A DNA stretch of 64,000 nucleotides, taken from Dermanyssus gallinae (taxonomy: Eukaryota; Arthropoda; Arachnida; Mesostigmata; Dermanyssidae). Shown here piece after piece: positions 25,151 to 36,860 of the stretch. Made by a program: the position numbers and the translations under genes. Within the stretch, counting starts at the first letter, position 1, and every line of letters begins with the position of its first letter. Below the pieces are notes generated by a model that had not been told where the DNA came from, ran no database searches, and was given only the letters and a program-made list of their open reading frames with translations. The stretch lies in the NCBI GenBank assembly GCA_003439945.1, contig QVRM01004838.1:82501-146500 (forward strand), written 5' to 3'.

Positions 25151-26249
25151 TTTTGTTAGGTGAATCCGGTCGCGGAGAATTCCCTGAAGGTAAGGGTAGT
25201 GCAAAATAGGTCGATGAAGAAACGAGCAATTTGTTTGTGTCCGGTTGTTAGGATCACATGGTTGGTACTAATAAATCACCAATCACCTCCTGTTTTACTA
25301 GACAATAAAATAAGAAACAGACTGGTTTTAATAGAAATCCATTGCAGAGCAGAGGTAGGTACTTATGTTAGCAACGGCTGTTGACTTCTGCCTACTAATC
25401 ACATCTAACGGCGTTGCAACTCCTCACTCAACTCCGCTTTAGTCATCGCTGGTTTTGTATTTGTAAAACATCTTTAGGGCGGCCTGTCTTATAAAGTACG
25501 TGATAAACGAGTTATATAAATATGCCGTTGGGGGTCCACACATTTAAATGAAGCTCTCCCCCTTTGCTAGCATATGCTGCGCTGTTCGGGGAGACAGCGC
25601 GTCTTATTAGAAGGTTATGCTACATTTACCATAAAACATCAAAAAGTTGAATTTTTCATCGACTGGCTTTATCCTTTGATGGTTTAAGATAAAGGAAATT
25701 GATTTCTTCAAATGTGGTTACTTATTTATTTATGTTTCGTGAATCCAGGTGGCACCACAAGCTGTTCAACTTCGTCGCCCCCGGAAATCACACTACGCGC
25801 GGGTTGTGTGGACATTAGGCAACCTAAAACGGTACTTAACTCATAATTTATCTCAAGAATGCGTAATTACTTCTTATTCACCTATTTGCGTGATGGTGGC
25901 GTTCGACGTTCGCGAAATTTGCACTCATGTTAAGTGCCATGTCGCGTCGACAGCACGACTCCGAAAATAATACTCATTTGAGAGAAGATGGTTTCCATGT
26001 GCAACAATACATATATGTCAGCACTATCGTCCATTATTTGCTTGACCATTATACAATTAACGCTGCTCGAACGTTGACTGCTTCGACCGCCGACCAGCTT
26101 TAGAGGCAAATTTGTGTACAGTCGTCGTATTGGTCGCTACATATCGACTTTTTTTAGACGTCCGTTTTTAGACGTTTGAGCCATCTCTAATGAGAGCGAT
26201 CGTCGTTCAGCTTAATTGTTGTTGTTGTTGTTATTATTGTTTTTGTAGA
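25151..26249. other. Unassigned AT-rich sequence
   Basis: No gene is recognised. Short open frames (up to 73 codons) have no domain. A short GTT/ATT run lies at about 26215-26240. Confidence 0.5.
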
Positions 26250-26357
26250 TAGTGCGGAAACATGGTCGACGTCTCGTCGTATTAAACGTCGTGTGTTCGA
26301 TCTTAGTCACCTCAAATTGCCAAAAACACAAAAAAGTGTGAGACATAGGGAGAACGA
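26250..26357 (+). mobile_element. tRNA-derived SINE, family B, copy 1
   Basis: The copy starts AGTGCGGAAACATGGTCGAC and has a box B-like GTGTTCGATCTTAGTC (about 26291-26306), then CACCTCAAATTGCC, a body with AGTGTGAGACATAGGGAG and AACGAG. It runs straight into a (TTA)n tail array. The same string of blocks in the same order occurs at 28784-28900. Shared tRNA-like head, body and a simple-repeat tail are the marks of a SINE. Confidence 0.7.

Positions 26358-26434
<77 letters not shown>
26358..26434. repeat. (TTA)n array, probable SINE tail
   Basis: About 25 perfect ATT/TTA triplets begin directly at the end of the family B SINE body. Confidence 0.95.
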
Positions 26435-26435
<1 letters not shown>

Positions 26436-26639
26436 TGCATGTTAAACAATGTTACAGTTGTGAGGTCTGAACGTATTATTGTAAATTCTTTAAATAATTA
26501 CTTCACTTCATGACGCCCAAAATAGATGCCGCGTTCCCTCTGCAAATGGCCAAAGAAAACGCTTGTCTCAAGAATTGACCCTTACTTCGATCGCTCGTGA
26601 CCTGCTGAATTCGCTTACTTAAAACTTTGAGAAATGCTT

Positions 26640-27850
26640 CAAATCACTTGCGGATTGGTCCTAGGGTCTCTATGGCAATAGGCACAAACGTATATATTGT
26701 TTCCAGTCCTGCGTATTTAACCCGTTTTGTGACCTCCGCGGGCTTTGATACCCACCACGGCTCAACTGAGCTGTGATGTAAATAAGAAACCGCGGTTGTG
26801 CACGAAACCGTTGCATCCCAAACTAGGGACTTCCCATATGACCATAATGCAATGGCCACCCCATCAGATCTTTCTTTGCCAGCGGTCACTGGCAAAGAAC
26901 ACTTAAACCTCTCGGTTCAAGCGTATGTGGTATACCGGCTTTCCTGAGAGACTTTATAATCACACTGTTTAGTTCAACATGTCTGGACGATCTACCGGCG
27001 TTCTTCGGGCAGTGGGTGTAGGCCACTGGAATCTACCACACAGTTTTCACTGAAACAACTCGCAGACGGGAGCGCCGATTCTAAGTGCTGACATCATGCG
27101 GAAAGAGTTAGAATCCAGCATGGTGCCGAGCTGAGGCGAGGGTAAGGCTTTAAGCCAACCCCCACTGAAGTTATCTTGTGCCGCTAAGAATACGGCGCGG
27201 TCTCTCCGGGAAACAAGCCCCTCTAAGACATCTCTGCTCTTTTATTTGCTTTTGAGCTTATCTAGGTTAGATTGGCTGGGATATTGTTCTAAAGGGCCCG
27301 GATCCAGCATGGTTTTAATAGTGTAACGTGCTTTACTGGTTTCATGTCTTGTTTGTGATCGAACTGCCTCCTCCACTTACGAGGCTGCCGCCGGACCAAA
27401 TCGGACTAGTGAAGCAGCGTAGCAGACAGGAGCTAGTTCAGTGGCACTTCTTATTCCCAGACCACCTTCACGTATCGGAAGACTTGCTCTCTGCCATGTG
27501 TTTTCTTCTAAATTGACGTCTAGGACTTCACTAAGTATGTCTCTGCTGACGTCATCATACGCGGTTAATTCTTCAGGGCACACTAAAGCAGGACATGTAC
27601 GCAGTATGTCGTTAAATTTTGAAGACCCCAGGCTATATCTCCAAATGCACAGCGCAGTCTGAGGATGCAAGCGTGTAAGTCGTGGACGAATTTTGGTAAG
27701 GGCTTCTTTCTTCATAGAGAGTGTATGCGAAATTCCGTTTTGCTTTACGGGGGCCCCACAAGACTTCTAAGTTGTTTAGCTCTACACGCGTGACACCAGG
27801 GAGTATTTGTATGATCTCGTGAATTTCTTCCTCTCTCTCCTGAAGCGAGT
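26640..27850 (-). mobile_element. Degenerate non-LTR retrotransposon copy (3' half)
   Basis: Minus strand. The thumb/linker part VELNNLEVLWGPRKAK (about 27785-27738) leads into a 112-codon frame (27715-27377) containing TWQRASLPIREGGLGIRSAT and ELAPVCYAASLVR, both typical of this retrotransposon group. Then LKALPSPQLGTMLDSNSFR (about 27157-27101) occurs, followed by a frame-broken knuckle. The endonuclease tail (26895-26644) carries VWDATVS (DVT altered to DAT), a VKYAGLE segment and IAIETLGPIRK. It is the same family as the 7.4 and 23.2 kb copies. A (TTA)n array begins just beyond its 5'-truncated side. Confidence 0.78.
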
Positions 27851-27856
27851 CACCGA

Positions 27857-28018
<162 letters not shown>

Positions 28019-28301
28019 GTATTGCTGCTACGATTGTTGCTAGCTATGATATTAGCCGCTATATCAGCGCCGTTGCTGCTGCTGCTGCTGCCGCTGTTGT
28101 TGTTGTTATTGTGTTTTCTGCTGCTGTTTTTCGTGCTTGTGGTTAATGATAGCGCGGTTGCTCATATTGTTGTGGCTCGCCACTCTTATGATTGTTGTTG
28201 TTATTGTTGTTGCTGTTGTAGTTGTTGCCGCCGTCGTCGTCGTCGGGCACTGCACTGAACGACATGGTTCTATTTATCGAGGCGTTTAATCGTTAATGAA
28301 A

Positions 28302-28305
<4 letters not shown>

Positions 28306-28351
<46 letters not shown>
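28306..28351. repeat. (TA)n microsatellite
   Basis: Alternating TA over about 46 bases. Confidence 0.95.
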
Positions 28352-28353
<2 letters not shown>

Positions 28354-28704
28354 ATACGGAGGCCGAAGTCTTCACAATGCTTCATAAAGATTCCCTACAT
28401 CGATACGACTATTAACAGCCGACCCAAATCGACACGTTGGCGTAGCGCCCTGCGCAGCACGACCCGATTGTTCTACGGGCAAGCACATTGTTATTTGCTT
28501 AAACAAAGTGTGAAATTTTGTGAGATCATTTCACTCCGATAAGGGATTGGCTGGGGCACACACCCCGATCTAGCCGTTAAAGCGTGCGTTGGTAAACAGT
28601 AATTATATAATAACAGCCGCTCGCAAGAGAGCGAACGCGGGGAGAGGGTAAATGTTTGTCATGACGCATACGGTGCACTGACATAGGGCTGACCAAAATT
28701 TGTT
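28352..28704. other. Unassigned sequence between two TA arrays
   Basis: No domain or repeat family was recognised. Confidence 0.5.
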
Positions 28705-28714
28705 TATATATATT

Positions 28715-28783
<69 letters not shown>
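28705..28783. repeat. (TA)n microsatellite, interrupted
   Basis: Alternating TA with TTTA and one CATA interruption, directly upstream of the family B SINE copy 2. Confidence 0.95.
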
Positions 28784-28787
<4 letters not shown>

Positions 28788-28903
28788 TGGGCACATGGTC
28801 AACCACTCATCGTATTAGAAGTCGTATGTTCAACCTCAGTCGCCTCAAATTGCCAGAAACACACAAATAGTGTAAGAAATAGGGAGAACGAGTAGGGTTT
28901 ATT
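28784..28903 (+). mobile_element. tRNA-derived SINE, family B, copy 2
   Basis: AGTGTGGGCACATGGTCAAC, CTCATCGTATTAGAAGTCGT, ATGTTCAACCTCAGTC, GCCTCAAATTGCCAGAAACA and AATAGGGAGAACGAGT follow the blocks of copy 1 (26250-26357) with scattered differences. Box B is weaker here. No long TTA tail is present. Confidence 0.7.
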
Positions 28904-29164
28904 TGAATGCTGCAAATAATTATCAAAACAAAAAACACTAGTATGCCGCGGTGAAGACAACAAATGATCGGATGTGAGTCGCGGGTCAAATGCTTTAATC
29001 TCACAAGTGAGATTAGAGCGGACCTTGTTTAGGCTCAAAGGTGTTTCTATCGTTTATCGTTGATATAATTATTGTTGTTCTGATCATGTTGGTAATTTCT
29101 GGTTGCCGTGAACATGCTTGCTGCTGTTTATTAGTGCTGAGGTTTCACTACTATCATAGTGATT

Positions 29165-29340
29165 ATTGTTGTTGTTGTTGTCGCTGTAGTTGTTTACTGT
29201 TGTACTTGTTGTTGTTATTTTACTGTTGTTGTTCTTGCTGGTATTGTTGTTTAAAATGTTGTTGTTATTATTGTTTTTATTGTCGTTGTTGTTGCTGTTA
29301 CTGTTGTTGCTGTTGTTTTTACTATCGTTGTCGTTGTTGA
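29165..29340. repeat. Imperfect (GTT)n tract
   Basis: GTT, GCT, ATT and GTC triplets in near-continuous series. The hydrophobic 138-codon frame at 29190-29606 starts inside it and is not supported as a gene. Confidence 0.85.
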
Positions 29341-30018
29341 AATCGTGGCTGGTCGTAGCAGTCGTAGTAGTGGTTATTGTTATAGTTGAAGTAATAGTGG
29401 CGGTGGTGGTGGTGCCGGCACTGGAAGCCCAAATGGCGGTCTTGACGTTCTTGGAAGCGCCGCTGCTGCTGGTGCAGCAGTTACCGTTGTTGCTAATGTT
29501 GGAATCGCAAAGAGCTCTGAGGAGGCATCAGATTGGTTTGGCCAACACGACTCTCCTTCGATTCGCATTCCTCTTTCTGCTGCTAGTTTTTTTCGTCGTC
29601 GTTTAGGTAGGCTACTAATGGATGGCTAGACCAAAAAATACACGATCTATTTTTGCTAGTTCTAACTATATCGAACTAAATCAAGCGTTTAGTGAGCGAC
29701 GGGAATGAATAAACGGGCAAATGAGACCCCCGCCCCTACATCTTCTCCAACCTGCCCTCTGCTGCCCTTTCTCCCTATTTCCCTCCATTCTAGTCACTCC
29801 TCCGTCAGCGTTCGGCTACCTCATCCGACTGTTGTTTACCTGTAATGTTAAATCTATGTAGTCACGGGTGCTAGCATTGTCATGTTCACTGCCATCATCT
29901 CCACCACATCACTGCCATCACGCATGCTATCATCAATTTGCAAGCTCGGCGCGTTCTTCTACCTAGGACGCGAGCACACTTTGTTGCTGACTGGCTGTCG
30001 AACGTCGATCTACCAGCA
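29341..30018. other. Unassigned sequence
   Basis: No domain recognised. Short GTG/GGC triplet runs occur near 29395-29415. Confidence 0.45.
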
Positions 30019-30212
30019 CACAGCAACAACAACAACAACGACAACAACAACAACAACGACAACAACAGCAACGACAACAACAACAACAGCAACAACAATG
30101 ACAATAATAACAGCAACAACAATGACAATGATAACAGCAACAACAATGACAATGATAACAGCAACAACAATGCCAATAACAACAGCAACAACAATGACAA
30201 CAATAGTAGAAG
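30019..30212. repeat. (CAA)n tract containing a 27-bp-like higher-order repeat
   Basis: CAA/GAC/AAT triplets. From about 30085 to 30200, a longer unit beginning AGCAACAACAATGACAATRA repeats about four times, so there is a minisatellite built on the triplet array. Confidence 0.85.
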
Positions 30213-30357
30213 CTGCAGCAGCAGCACTTACTGCTGCTGTTGCTGCATCGCCTCCGTCCGCCCGCGTGAGTCTACCCGCTAGCGGGAACAATCATTCAGT
30301 TCAACAACAAATCGCAAAATCACGTAGGGAAAAAGTACAACGAACACGGATCCATCA

Positions 30358-30422
30358 GCTATCTCTCTCTCTCTCTCTCTCGTTCCCTCTGTCACTCCCT
30401 CTCCCCTTTCTCTCTCTCTCTC
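30358..30422. repeat. (CT)n-rich tract
   Basis: TCTC runs separated by GTTCCCTCTGTCACTCC and then TCTC again. Confidence 0.85.
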
Positions 30423-30481
30423 TGCGCAAATCACGCAAGCAAGCGCAAGATAGGCACACAGGGAAGAGGAGAGGGGTGTAG

Positions 30482-30514
30482 AGGGGGGCGGGGTGGGGGG
30501 GGGGGAGGGTAGGG
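30482..30514 (+). other. G-rich tract, G-quadruplex candidate
   Basis: Runs of six, four, about twelve and three G occur within 33 bases, followed by further GGG at 30518-30523. Confidence 0.55.
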
Positions 30515-30523
30515 TAGACGGTA

Positions 30524-31057
30524 GACGAACGTTCCGTCCAGACCACCACCAAGTTCTTCGTCTGTCTCATCTTCAGGTAATCGTCTAATCTGCTATCGAA
30601 ATCGACATCAAATTTGCCAGCGAAGCGGAGCCGCGAACGTTGCTAGCAGCCTCTTCTGTCAGCGCGCAAACGAGCCTTTCGGAATAAAATGCGTTGACTG
30701 GTGTTGGTGGTGTTGTTGTTGTTGCTGTTGTTCTTGCTGTCTGCCACGTTCTGGAATCGTTGTTGTTGCTGTTGCCTTTGTTGCTGTGCTGGTCGTCATC
30801 ATCAGCATCACCATCGTCAGCAATGGCGGTTACCACCATTGCTGTCGCCGCCGCTGCCGCTGCTGCCGTGATCAATCGTCATTTCGAACTTAAGCAGGGC
30901 ATGACTTGGCGCGGTGTTTCGAGGTGACTGCGCCACTCAGCGTAGTTATCATGTACTTATACAGCTAGTGCGTCCGCGGCTGCCGCCGCTGCTGCTATTT
31001 GCTGATCGTGCTAACAGCAATAACAAGCGCAACCGCAATAACAACAATACTACTAAG
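30524..31057. other. Unassigned sequence with GTT/GCC runs
   Basis: Degenerate GTT/GCT triplets near 30695-30780 and GCC/GCT near 30840-30870. No gene recognised. Confidence 0.5.
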
Positions 31058-31235
31058 TAAAGTTTTCGGGCTGGCCCTCAGCCAAGATTTACCGTCCAGG
31101 GAACTGTTTTTCACATTGCTTCATGGACGGACCCCCATAAATACGAATGTGCAACGGTAGGGCTCGAACCCGCGCACCTATGTGTCTCCTCCGGTTGCGA
31201 GGCGGAGACTTAATGCACCACGCCACCGGGCTCGA
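31058..31235 (-). mobile_element. tRNA-derived SINE, family A, copy 2
   Basis: This is the clearest copy. On the minus strand, GCCCGGTGGCGTGGTGCATT (31231-31212) looks like a tRNA 5' half with box A. A stem-like GTCTCCGCCTCGCAACC, a spacer GGAGGAGACACATAGG and then a box B GCGGGTTCGAGCCC (about 31173-31160) complete a tRNA-like head of about 75 bases with a long variable-arm-like insert, as in type II tRNAs. The body reads ATGGGGGTCCGTCCATGAAG and GCTGAGGGCCAGCCCG and ends AAAACTTTACTTAG followed by TAGTATTG repeats. Confidence 0.88.
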
Positions 31236-32448
31236 ACAATAATAATAATAATAAATTATTTCAATTATATTTATTTCACTCAGATTGAGTATAATATACA
31301 ATTCAAGATGTTTCTTCATAATACTCTATCTTCTTCACGCTTTCGGCGAGAGAAGTAGTGCAACGATGTTTTGTCTAGCGCTGTGCATTCTACTGCATGG
31401 TACTTGGCACACCTTTGCAGCCAGAACCGGCAGGTGCACAACTCGTACTCCTCGTGAAAGGCTGCGTTTGAACATGCCAAGTAGTGATAACCATGCACTA
31501 TGTACCTGGTGTATACGTGGCGACTGTCACATGCAGGACTAATAATACTAATAATAATAAAGGCAAAACCACAATGCAAAATTACAGCTGCAACAACAAC
31601 ATAAACAACTGCGATCTTAGCAGCACACACAGCAACAATAGGGTTACCAACAGGTTATAACAACTTAAACAGCAACAGAGTGACCAACTATGTCATGTAA
31701 CAGCTACATGAACAACACCAACCACAACAACAACAACAATGCCATGCTAGCGCACACAACCCAGAATCGACATAACAAATGCATTTCAGCAAAACAAGAG
31801 CCGCCCCTACGATGACAACAGCAATGAGCATATCAACAGCATAGCAGCAACAATAATGACATCGCTACGACCTGCCAGCGATATATATACATATATATAT
31901 TGGATGTGCACATACATGTATACTTAAAAACTACAATTTTCAGACAGGCCCGACCATTGCTCCCCCTGCTTTGATTGAATCCCCCGAGGGAATTCAATCA
32001 TTCGTTGTCTTGAAATGACCTTCATAAATTTATACTCCAAACAAAACAAATAAATAAATACAAATAGAAGCGCGTAGAAGTACCTTGCTGGAATTGGAGA
32101 ACTAAGATTACCAGCTCACCTTGGCTGCTGTTCGCTCACTAACACATGGAGATTTCGCACTCGGAACTGCCGAACGGGTATCTGAAATGTCTCAACCTAT
32201 TTAGAGGAGTGACTTAAACTGTCGATAAAATAATTTTAGCTCTATTTGGCCTGTTTACTCATTTTAGGCAAATACGCACGCAAACGCTTGTTTCCTCTCT
32301 TGCATACATCGTCGAGCTTAGCTTCTGAGTAAAGACAGTGACCACGTTTGGCGTCACGAGTTAAACGCACTTAACAACATGTCATTCAACAAAGACCGTT
32401 GGAAATTCTTTTAAGAAGTCGTTCGATTGTACGCTACATGTGACCTGT
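31236..32448. other. Unassigned sequence; no gene recognised
   Basis: AAT triplet runs lie beside the SINE (31236-31255) and near 31540-31560, and CAA/CAG triplets near 31580-31740. The stretch 31920-32448 is unique-looking without coding signal. Confidence 0.5.
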
Positions 32449-32573
32449 AAAGTTACTACTTTTACTATTTTTTATGACGAAAGTTACTACTTTTAGTATT
32501 TTTTTATGACGAAAGTTACTACTTTTACTATTTTTTATGACAAAAGCTACTATTTTTACTATTTTTTATGACG
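32449..32573. repeat. Tandem repeat, about 31-bp unit x 4
   Basis: The unit starts AAAGTTACTACTTTTACTAT and ends TTTTTTATGACG. Four adjacent copies differ by a few substitutions and a one-base length change. Confidence 0.95.
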
Positions 32574-32702
32574 ATTGGTTGCAGAACTATCTGACTATAT
32601 AACTAGCACAACAGTGGAACATGGAATATACTATTTATCAATTATTTACCTTCTTACAGCAGGAAAAAACTATTTTTCCCAAACAGACGTTCAGATAGAT
32701 GT

Positions 32703-32762
32703 ATGCACAAACATTCAAATCGCGCCCACATACGCGTGGGCGCGATGTGAATGTTTGTGCAT
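32703..32762. repeat. 60-bp near-perfect inverted repeat (hairpin)
   Basis: The left arm begins ATGCACAAACATTCAAATCG and the right arm ends CGATGTGAATGTTTGTGCAT. The 28-base arms have two mismatches, one internal and one next to the four-base centre TACG. It is GC-rich in the middle (GCGCCCAC/GTGGGCGC). It is not embedded in a simple repeat. Confidence 0.92.
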
Positions 32763-34500
32763 GGTCTAAAGCATGGTTTAGTGCTTTCAATTACTGCTAG
32801 CCCTTTTGCCACGTGGCTTCAGTGTTGAGTGAGGGTGTACCTAAGGGTGATTCTAGTCTAGATGATACCAATCAGTTAGGCCAGAGCCGCAAGAGCGGTA
32901 GTTTTTACAGCTGGTGCTCATGTCATGTCTGTCGTTCTCGGGGACGACTTCGTTACTTCTCGTTAACTGCTGTGTTAATATAAACAACAACAACAGCAAG
33001 CAACAACAACAGCAACAATGACTATAGCATTCATAGTGATGTTATGAGTGTTGGTGCTCGTGTTGCCTCGCTGTTGTTGCTGCTGCTCTGTTGTTGTTGT
33101 TGTTGTTGTTGCTGTTGTTGCTGCTAGTTGACGTCGCCGTCAACATCACCTCAGCCTCGCTTTTAGTCGGCAAAGTTGATCTTTACGGCCGACAGTAACT
33201 GGCTGCACAGTTGTTTTAGCCGGGATGGCCGCAGGGATTTGCCGCCTTGACTGATTGATCCTGATGAATGATCGGGGCCCATCGGGTGATACGTATGGAG
33301 CGGCATCGCCGCCGCCGCCGCCACCACAACAACAACAACAACAATAACAACAACAGCAACAACAATAGCCGGAACAACAACAACAACAACAACAAAACTC
33401 TGCCGCAAGTTATCTCGAGCAAAACCAGAGGCAAGATCAGGCATAGCGGCGGCAGCAGCAGCAACAACAACACCAGCTCTACCAGCCGCCATTACTGACG
33501 CTTTTCTAGTTTTGGTTGACGTCAACTAGTTGATGGGCCAGGCGCACGCGCGACTGCAATAATCGCGCCCTGGCGCTAATCATGGCCATATCATACATGG
33601 CGGCAGGCAGGTAGATAAGCGTCTTGGTTGCTCTCATTCATCTGACACCACCTACGATCGAGAAATCGCAGAGAATGCCCGCTTGTCCTGCATCATCATC
33701 ACCATCATCATCATGATCATCGTAAACTTCATGATAATAATATTACTAATATTCTTCCTATCTAATAATAAAAATAGTAAGAATAATTATAATCAATATC
33801 ATCAGTGCCAACGAAATTCTATTATACAACGTTGCGCACGCTCGGATGAATCATATGATGCGTGCATTGCACGTGAAAGTTCTATTCGTTCTTGTCGTTG
33901 TTGTTGTTGTCGTTGTTGCTGTTGTTGTCCGTGTTTATTAGAGACTAAGAACAAATGAAGTTATAGTCATCGCACATGTTATTAATAAAACGCACCTGTA
34001 AAAATAAGAAGGTGGTGGCAACAACATTGACGCCCATATCTAAAGCAAAAGAGAGGAAAAGGGAGTAGAGAGAAGATAGGTATACTTTTATCATCACCAT
34101 CACAACAACAACAACTACTACAAAGCCTCCGGCTAGTTTGTTGAACGACACTGCTGCTCAATCTTCTGTTCATCAGACGCAATAAATTTGGTTACACGCT
34201 TCCCCAGGCCGATCCGAATGTAATACCCTAAACGAGTTGTTGACATCAGTGTTGCTGCTTCTGTCGGTACTCTAGTCGTCGTAGTTTTTGTTGTTGTGTT
34301 GTTGTTGTTGTTGTCGTCATCGTGTTTGTTGTTGCCGTCTGTAGTGACTGTTACTTTGTTTTGTCGTTTTGTTGACGTTACATTTAAGAATGATTATTAT
34401 GGGCGTTGCATTGACTGTTTGTGGAACAATCTTATGGCCACAACTTGGTCGTAGTGAGTAGTTAGAGCAACACACTCAGCGTTGATGTTGATTGAGCTTA
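32763..34500. other. Non-coding stretch with triplet tracts; no gene recognised
   Basis: CAA and GTT tracts alternate in orientation: CAA near 32982-33018, GTT near 33069-33125, CAA near 33327-33393 and 33455-33475, GTT near 33890-33930 and near 34285-34320. No domain is seen in any open frame. Confidence 0.55.
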
Positions 34501-34680
34501 CTTTTATTGTCGTCAGTCAGTGTTGTTACTGCTGTCGCCATTGTTGTTGTTGTTGCTGTTGCCATTGTTTTTGTTATGTTTGTTGCTATTGCTTCTAATG
34601 TTGTCGTTGTTGTTGTCGTTATTGTTGCAAATGTTGTTGTTTCTCTTGATATGGCCTTAGTTGTAGGCATTGTTGATGTT
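34501..34680. repeat. Imperfect (GTT)n tract
   Basis: GTT, GTC, GCT and ATT triplets. The valine-rich 116-codon frame on one strand and the threonine-rich 119-codon frame on the other are repeat artefacts. Confidence 0.8.
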
Positions 34681-34849
34681 GCCGACGGCCGGGACGTTAC
34701 GACGTGCGCATGTACGGACGTTGATCGTGCCATCACCAGCCTATCACCTTCATCCTCATCATCTATGTACTTCGTAGAGGTGTTGAAGATCGAGCGTTGG
34801 GCGGGAAGACCTGCCGCCTGCTCGAGGCAAATCACGTTTTGAGCTGTAG

Positions 34850-35249
34850 CTCATCTATACGGAGGTGGGTGATTCGATCAAAGAGCCGATGACGACCACT
34901 AGAAGACAGGGTATGCCAAATGCTGTATCTTACGTCGCCTTGTCAGGCGCTAGTAACCGCTGCTCTCGCCGCCATCCGGTTGGCAGCTATGTTGTTCACC
35001 TAATCAGCGTCAGTGAGCGAGTTGCCGCCAAAGGTTGACTTTCTACACACACATGTTGCTTGCAAGCAAACCATGAAACAAAATGGCAAATGGTAAATAA
35101 AACACGATTTGCTTAACTAGTAGTATTAATATGCACACATGCTTGAGCGAAACGTTTCTAGATGCTTGTTATTTTTTTGGGATTATTTTACGTTTTTGAA
35201 AGTGTGCTACGGAACGTTAAATATGTGAATGTTGTGTAAAGTAACCGGT

Positions 35250-35290
<41 letters not shown>

Positions 35291-36329
35291 AATCGTACGT
35301 CAAGCACGGCTTCACGCCGTCTGCAACCGTAAGCTTCTTAGTTAAAGAGCACGGTTTTCTTAACGTGAAACAGCTGATGTTTCCGAGCTCCCATTCACGC
35401 TTAGAAAATCATCAACAATCTTATCGAGACAGACGACAGTTTCTTTCCAGACCACACCTTGTATTGCTGCACCATACCCCCTCCAAAACGAGCAATATTT
35501 CCTTGTCAATGCTGTTCCGCCAGTATGCTTTCTTGAGAATGGACCGCATCATCGTAATAAAATTCCTCCCGCTATTGCCGACATATCCAATCGTTCTGCT
35601 TTAGGAGAAGCCTTAGAACGTGTGTTTGTTCCTCGTAGTTTCTAGTCACGGACGTCCCCTGTTGTAAATAAAATTAGTTTTCAATTTAATTGACTTTACT
35701 CTATTTCACATCACTGCACTCTTATATAAATTCCGTATCATATACTTATTAGTAATATTGCATTATTTTTATCCCCCTGAGAACCCTTTGTATTTGTTTA
35801 GATGAATGAATATGCATGTTTTGCTATTATTGCTCCATTATTAGTATTATTATCTTTAATATTTCGTGGTACTAAATTATCAGGCACGTATTCATATTTT
35901 ATAAGTTTGATTACTATTTACCTACATTCCTTTTGATGCAACGAACACACGATAGCTGCCTAGACAATCTCCTCGGTACGGAGGCTGTATGCTTTCGAGT
36001 GTGTTTGCAAGCACTTGTGAAAAAAGCTGTGTGTTTCATTCATTCATGAACCATCCTATTGTTCCAAACACAAGTTTACACTGAGCTGTGCACAGTTGTT
36101 AGACATCCGTCAGGACTTCTAAACTGCATTTAGCGCGTTTGATACAACGCCAAACAATAAATGAGGCAACACACTCTGACATGTACACGCCAACGACGTA
36201 GCCTTCTCGTACAGCATCTTTATAAGACATCAAAAATACAGGTAAAACATGTGGATAGAATAACAATCTGAGTAAACTACAATCCCAAGTTAGAATAATC
36301 TTAGATCACAGGCCTGATTCAAACTGTAA
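34850..36329. other. Unassigned sequence; TA array near 35251
   Basis: A (TA)n array (35251-35288) is the only clear repeat. TTCATTCATTCATGAACCAT (36034-36053) resembles the inverted outer end of the 21.9 kb foldback relic, but the neighbouring sequence could not be aligned by eye. Confidence 0.45.
35251..35288. repeat. (TA)n microsatellite
   Basis: Alternating TA over about 38 bases. Confidence 0.95.
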
Positions 36330-36860
36330 AATTGGAAGCCACTGTTGTACTTCGCGAGCGAAGAGGTGTTTCATTGTGAGAATATTTTTGGGAATGCCAG
36401 TCCAAGTTTCGGGGAGGTGGTATCCAAGTGCGTGATGACTAGACTTTACGGATACTGAGGACACTGCAAACGCTGTTGCACGTCTAGATGATGCTCAATA
36501 AGTACAATAACTTGCAAAATTTGATGCGTGCTAACATAGAAACCCGCAGCGTGTAAATATTTTTCACCGTGAATAGGTTAAATGCATCATCCTATATTAC
36601 TCTGGCATTCCAAATAATTTCATTACAATAAACACCCCAGAGAAGGATACCATAGCGTAGCACTGGTAGGAACGTGGCTTTGTATCTCAGAAGTAATCCT
36701 TCTGTGAATACCCCTAATCCATTTTATTTTATCCCGCCTAGCGATTTGCGAGAACTCAATGTTCCGCGTCTTGAGTAGCAGGTTGTCAAGTAAGGCCAGT
36801 AGCCTTCCTTCAATCCGTTCTTTTGAGCATCGAGATAAATGCAAGGGTCAAGCATTTCAA
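36330..36860 (-). mobile_element. LINE (non-LTR) reverse transcriptase C-terminal fragment, degenerate
   Basis: On the minus strand, LDNLLLKTRNIEFSQIARRD (about 36794-36735) leads, after a frame change, into YKATFLPVLRYGILLWGVYC (about 36680-36621). That is the characteristic post-catalytic RYG..LWG segment of jockey/CR1-like reverse transcriptases. Downstream, HHALGYHLPETW and KHLFAREVQQWLPIL keep the usual distal pattern (R-rich string, then a W.LP motif). It is a different family from the endonuclease-type copies elsewhere in the window. Only about 180 codons are represented, and stops are present. Confidence 0.5.

Noticed and set aside
26341..26434. CRISPR-like or regulatory array at the TTA run
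   Set aside because: It is a perfect triplet microsatellite with no spacers, attached to a SINE end.
30003..30482. Thr-rich 199-codon frame (29882-30481) as a mucin-like protein
   Set aside because: The Thr run is the (CAA)n tract read in one frame. The other frames give poly-Asn and the opposite strand poly-Leu. No signal peptide or conserved domain is seen.
35365..35604. 79-codon frame after a TA array as a transposase fragment
   Set aside because: No DDE or helix-turn-helix motif could be seen in any frame of 35290-35640.
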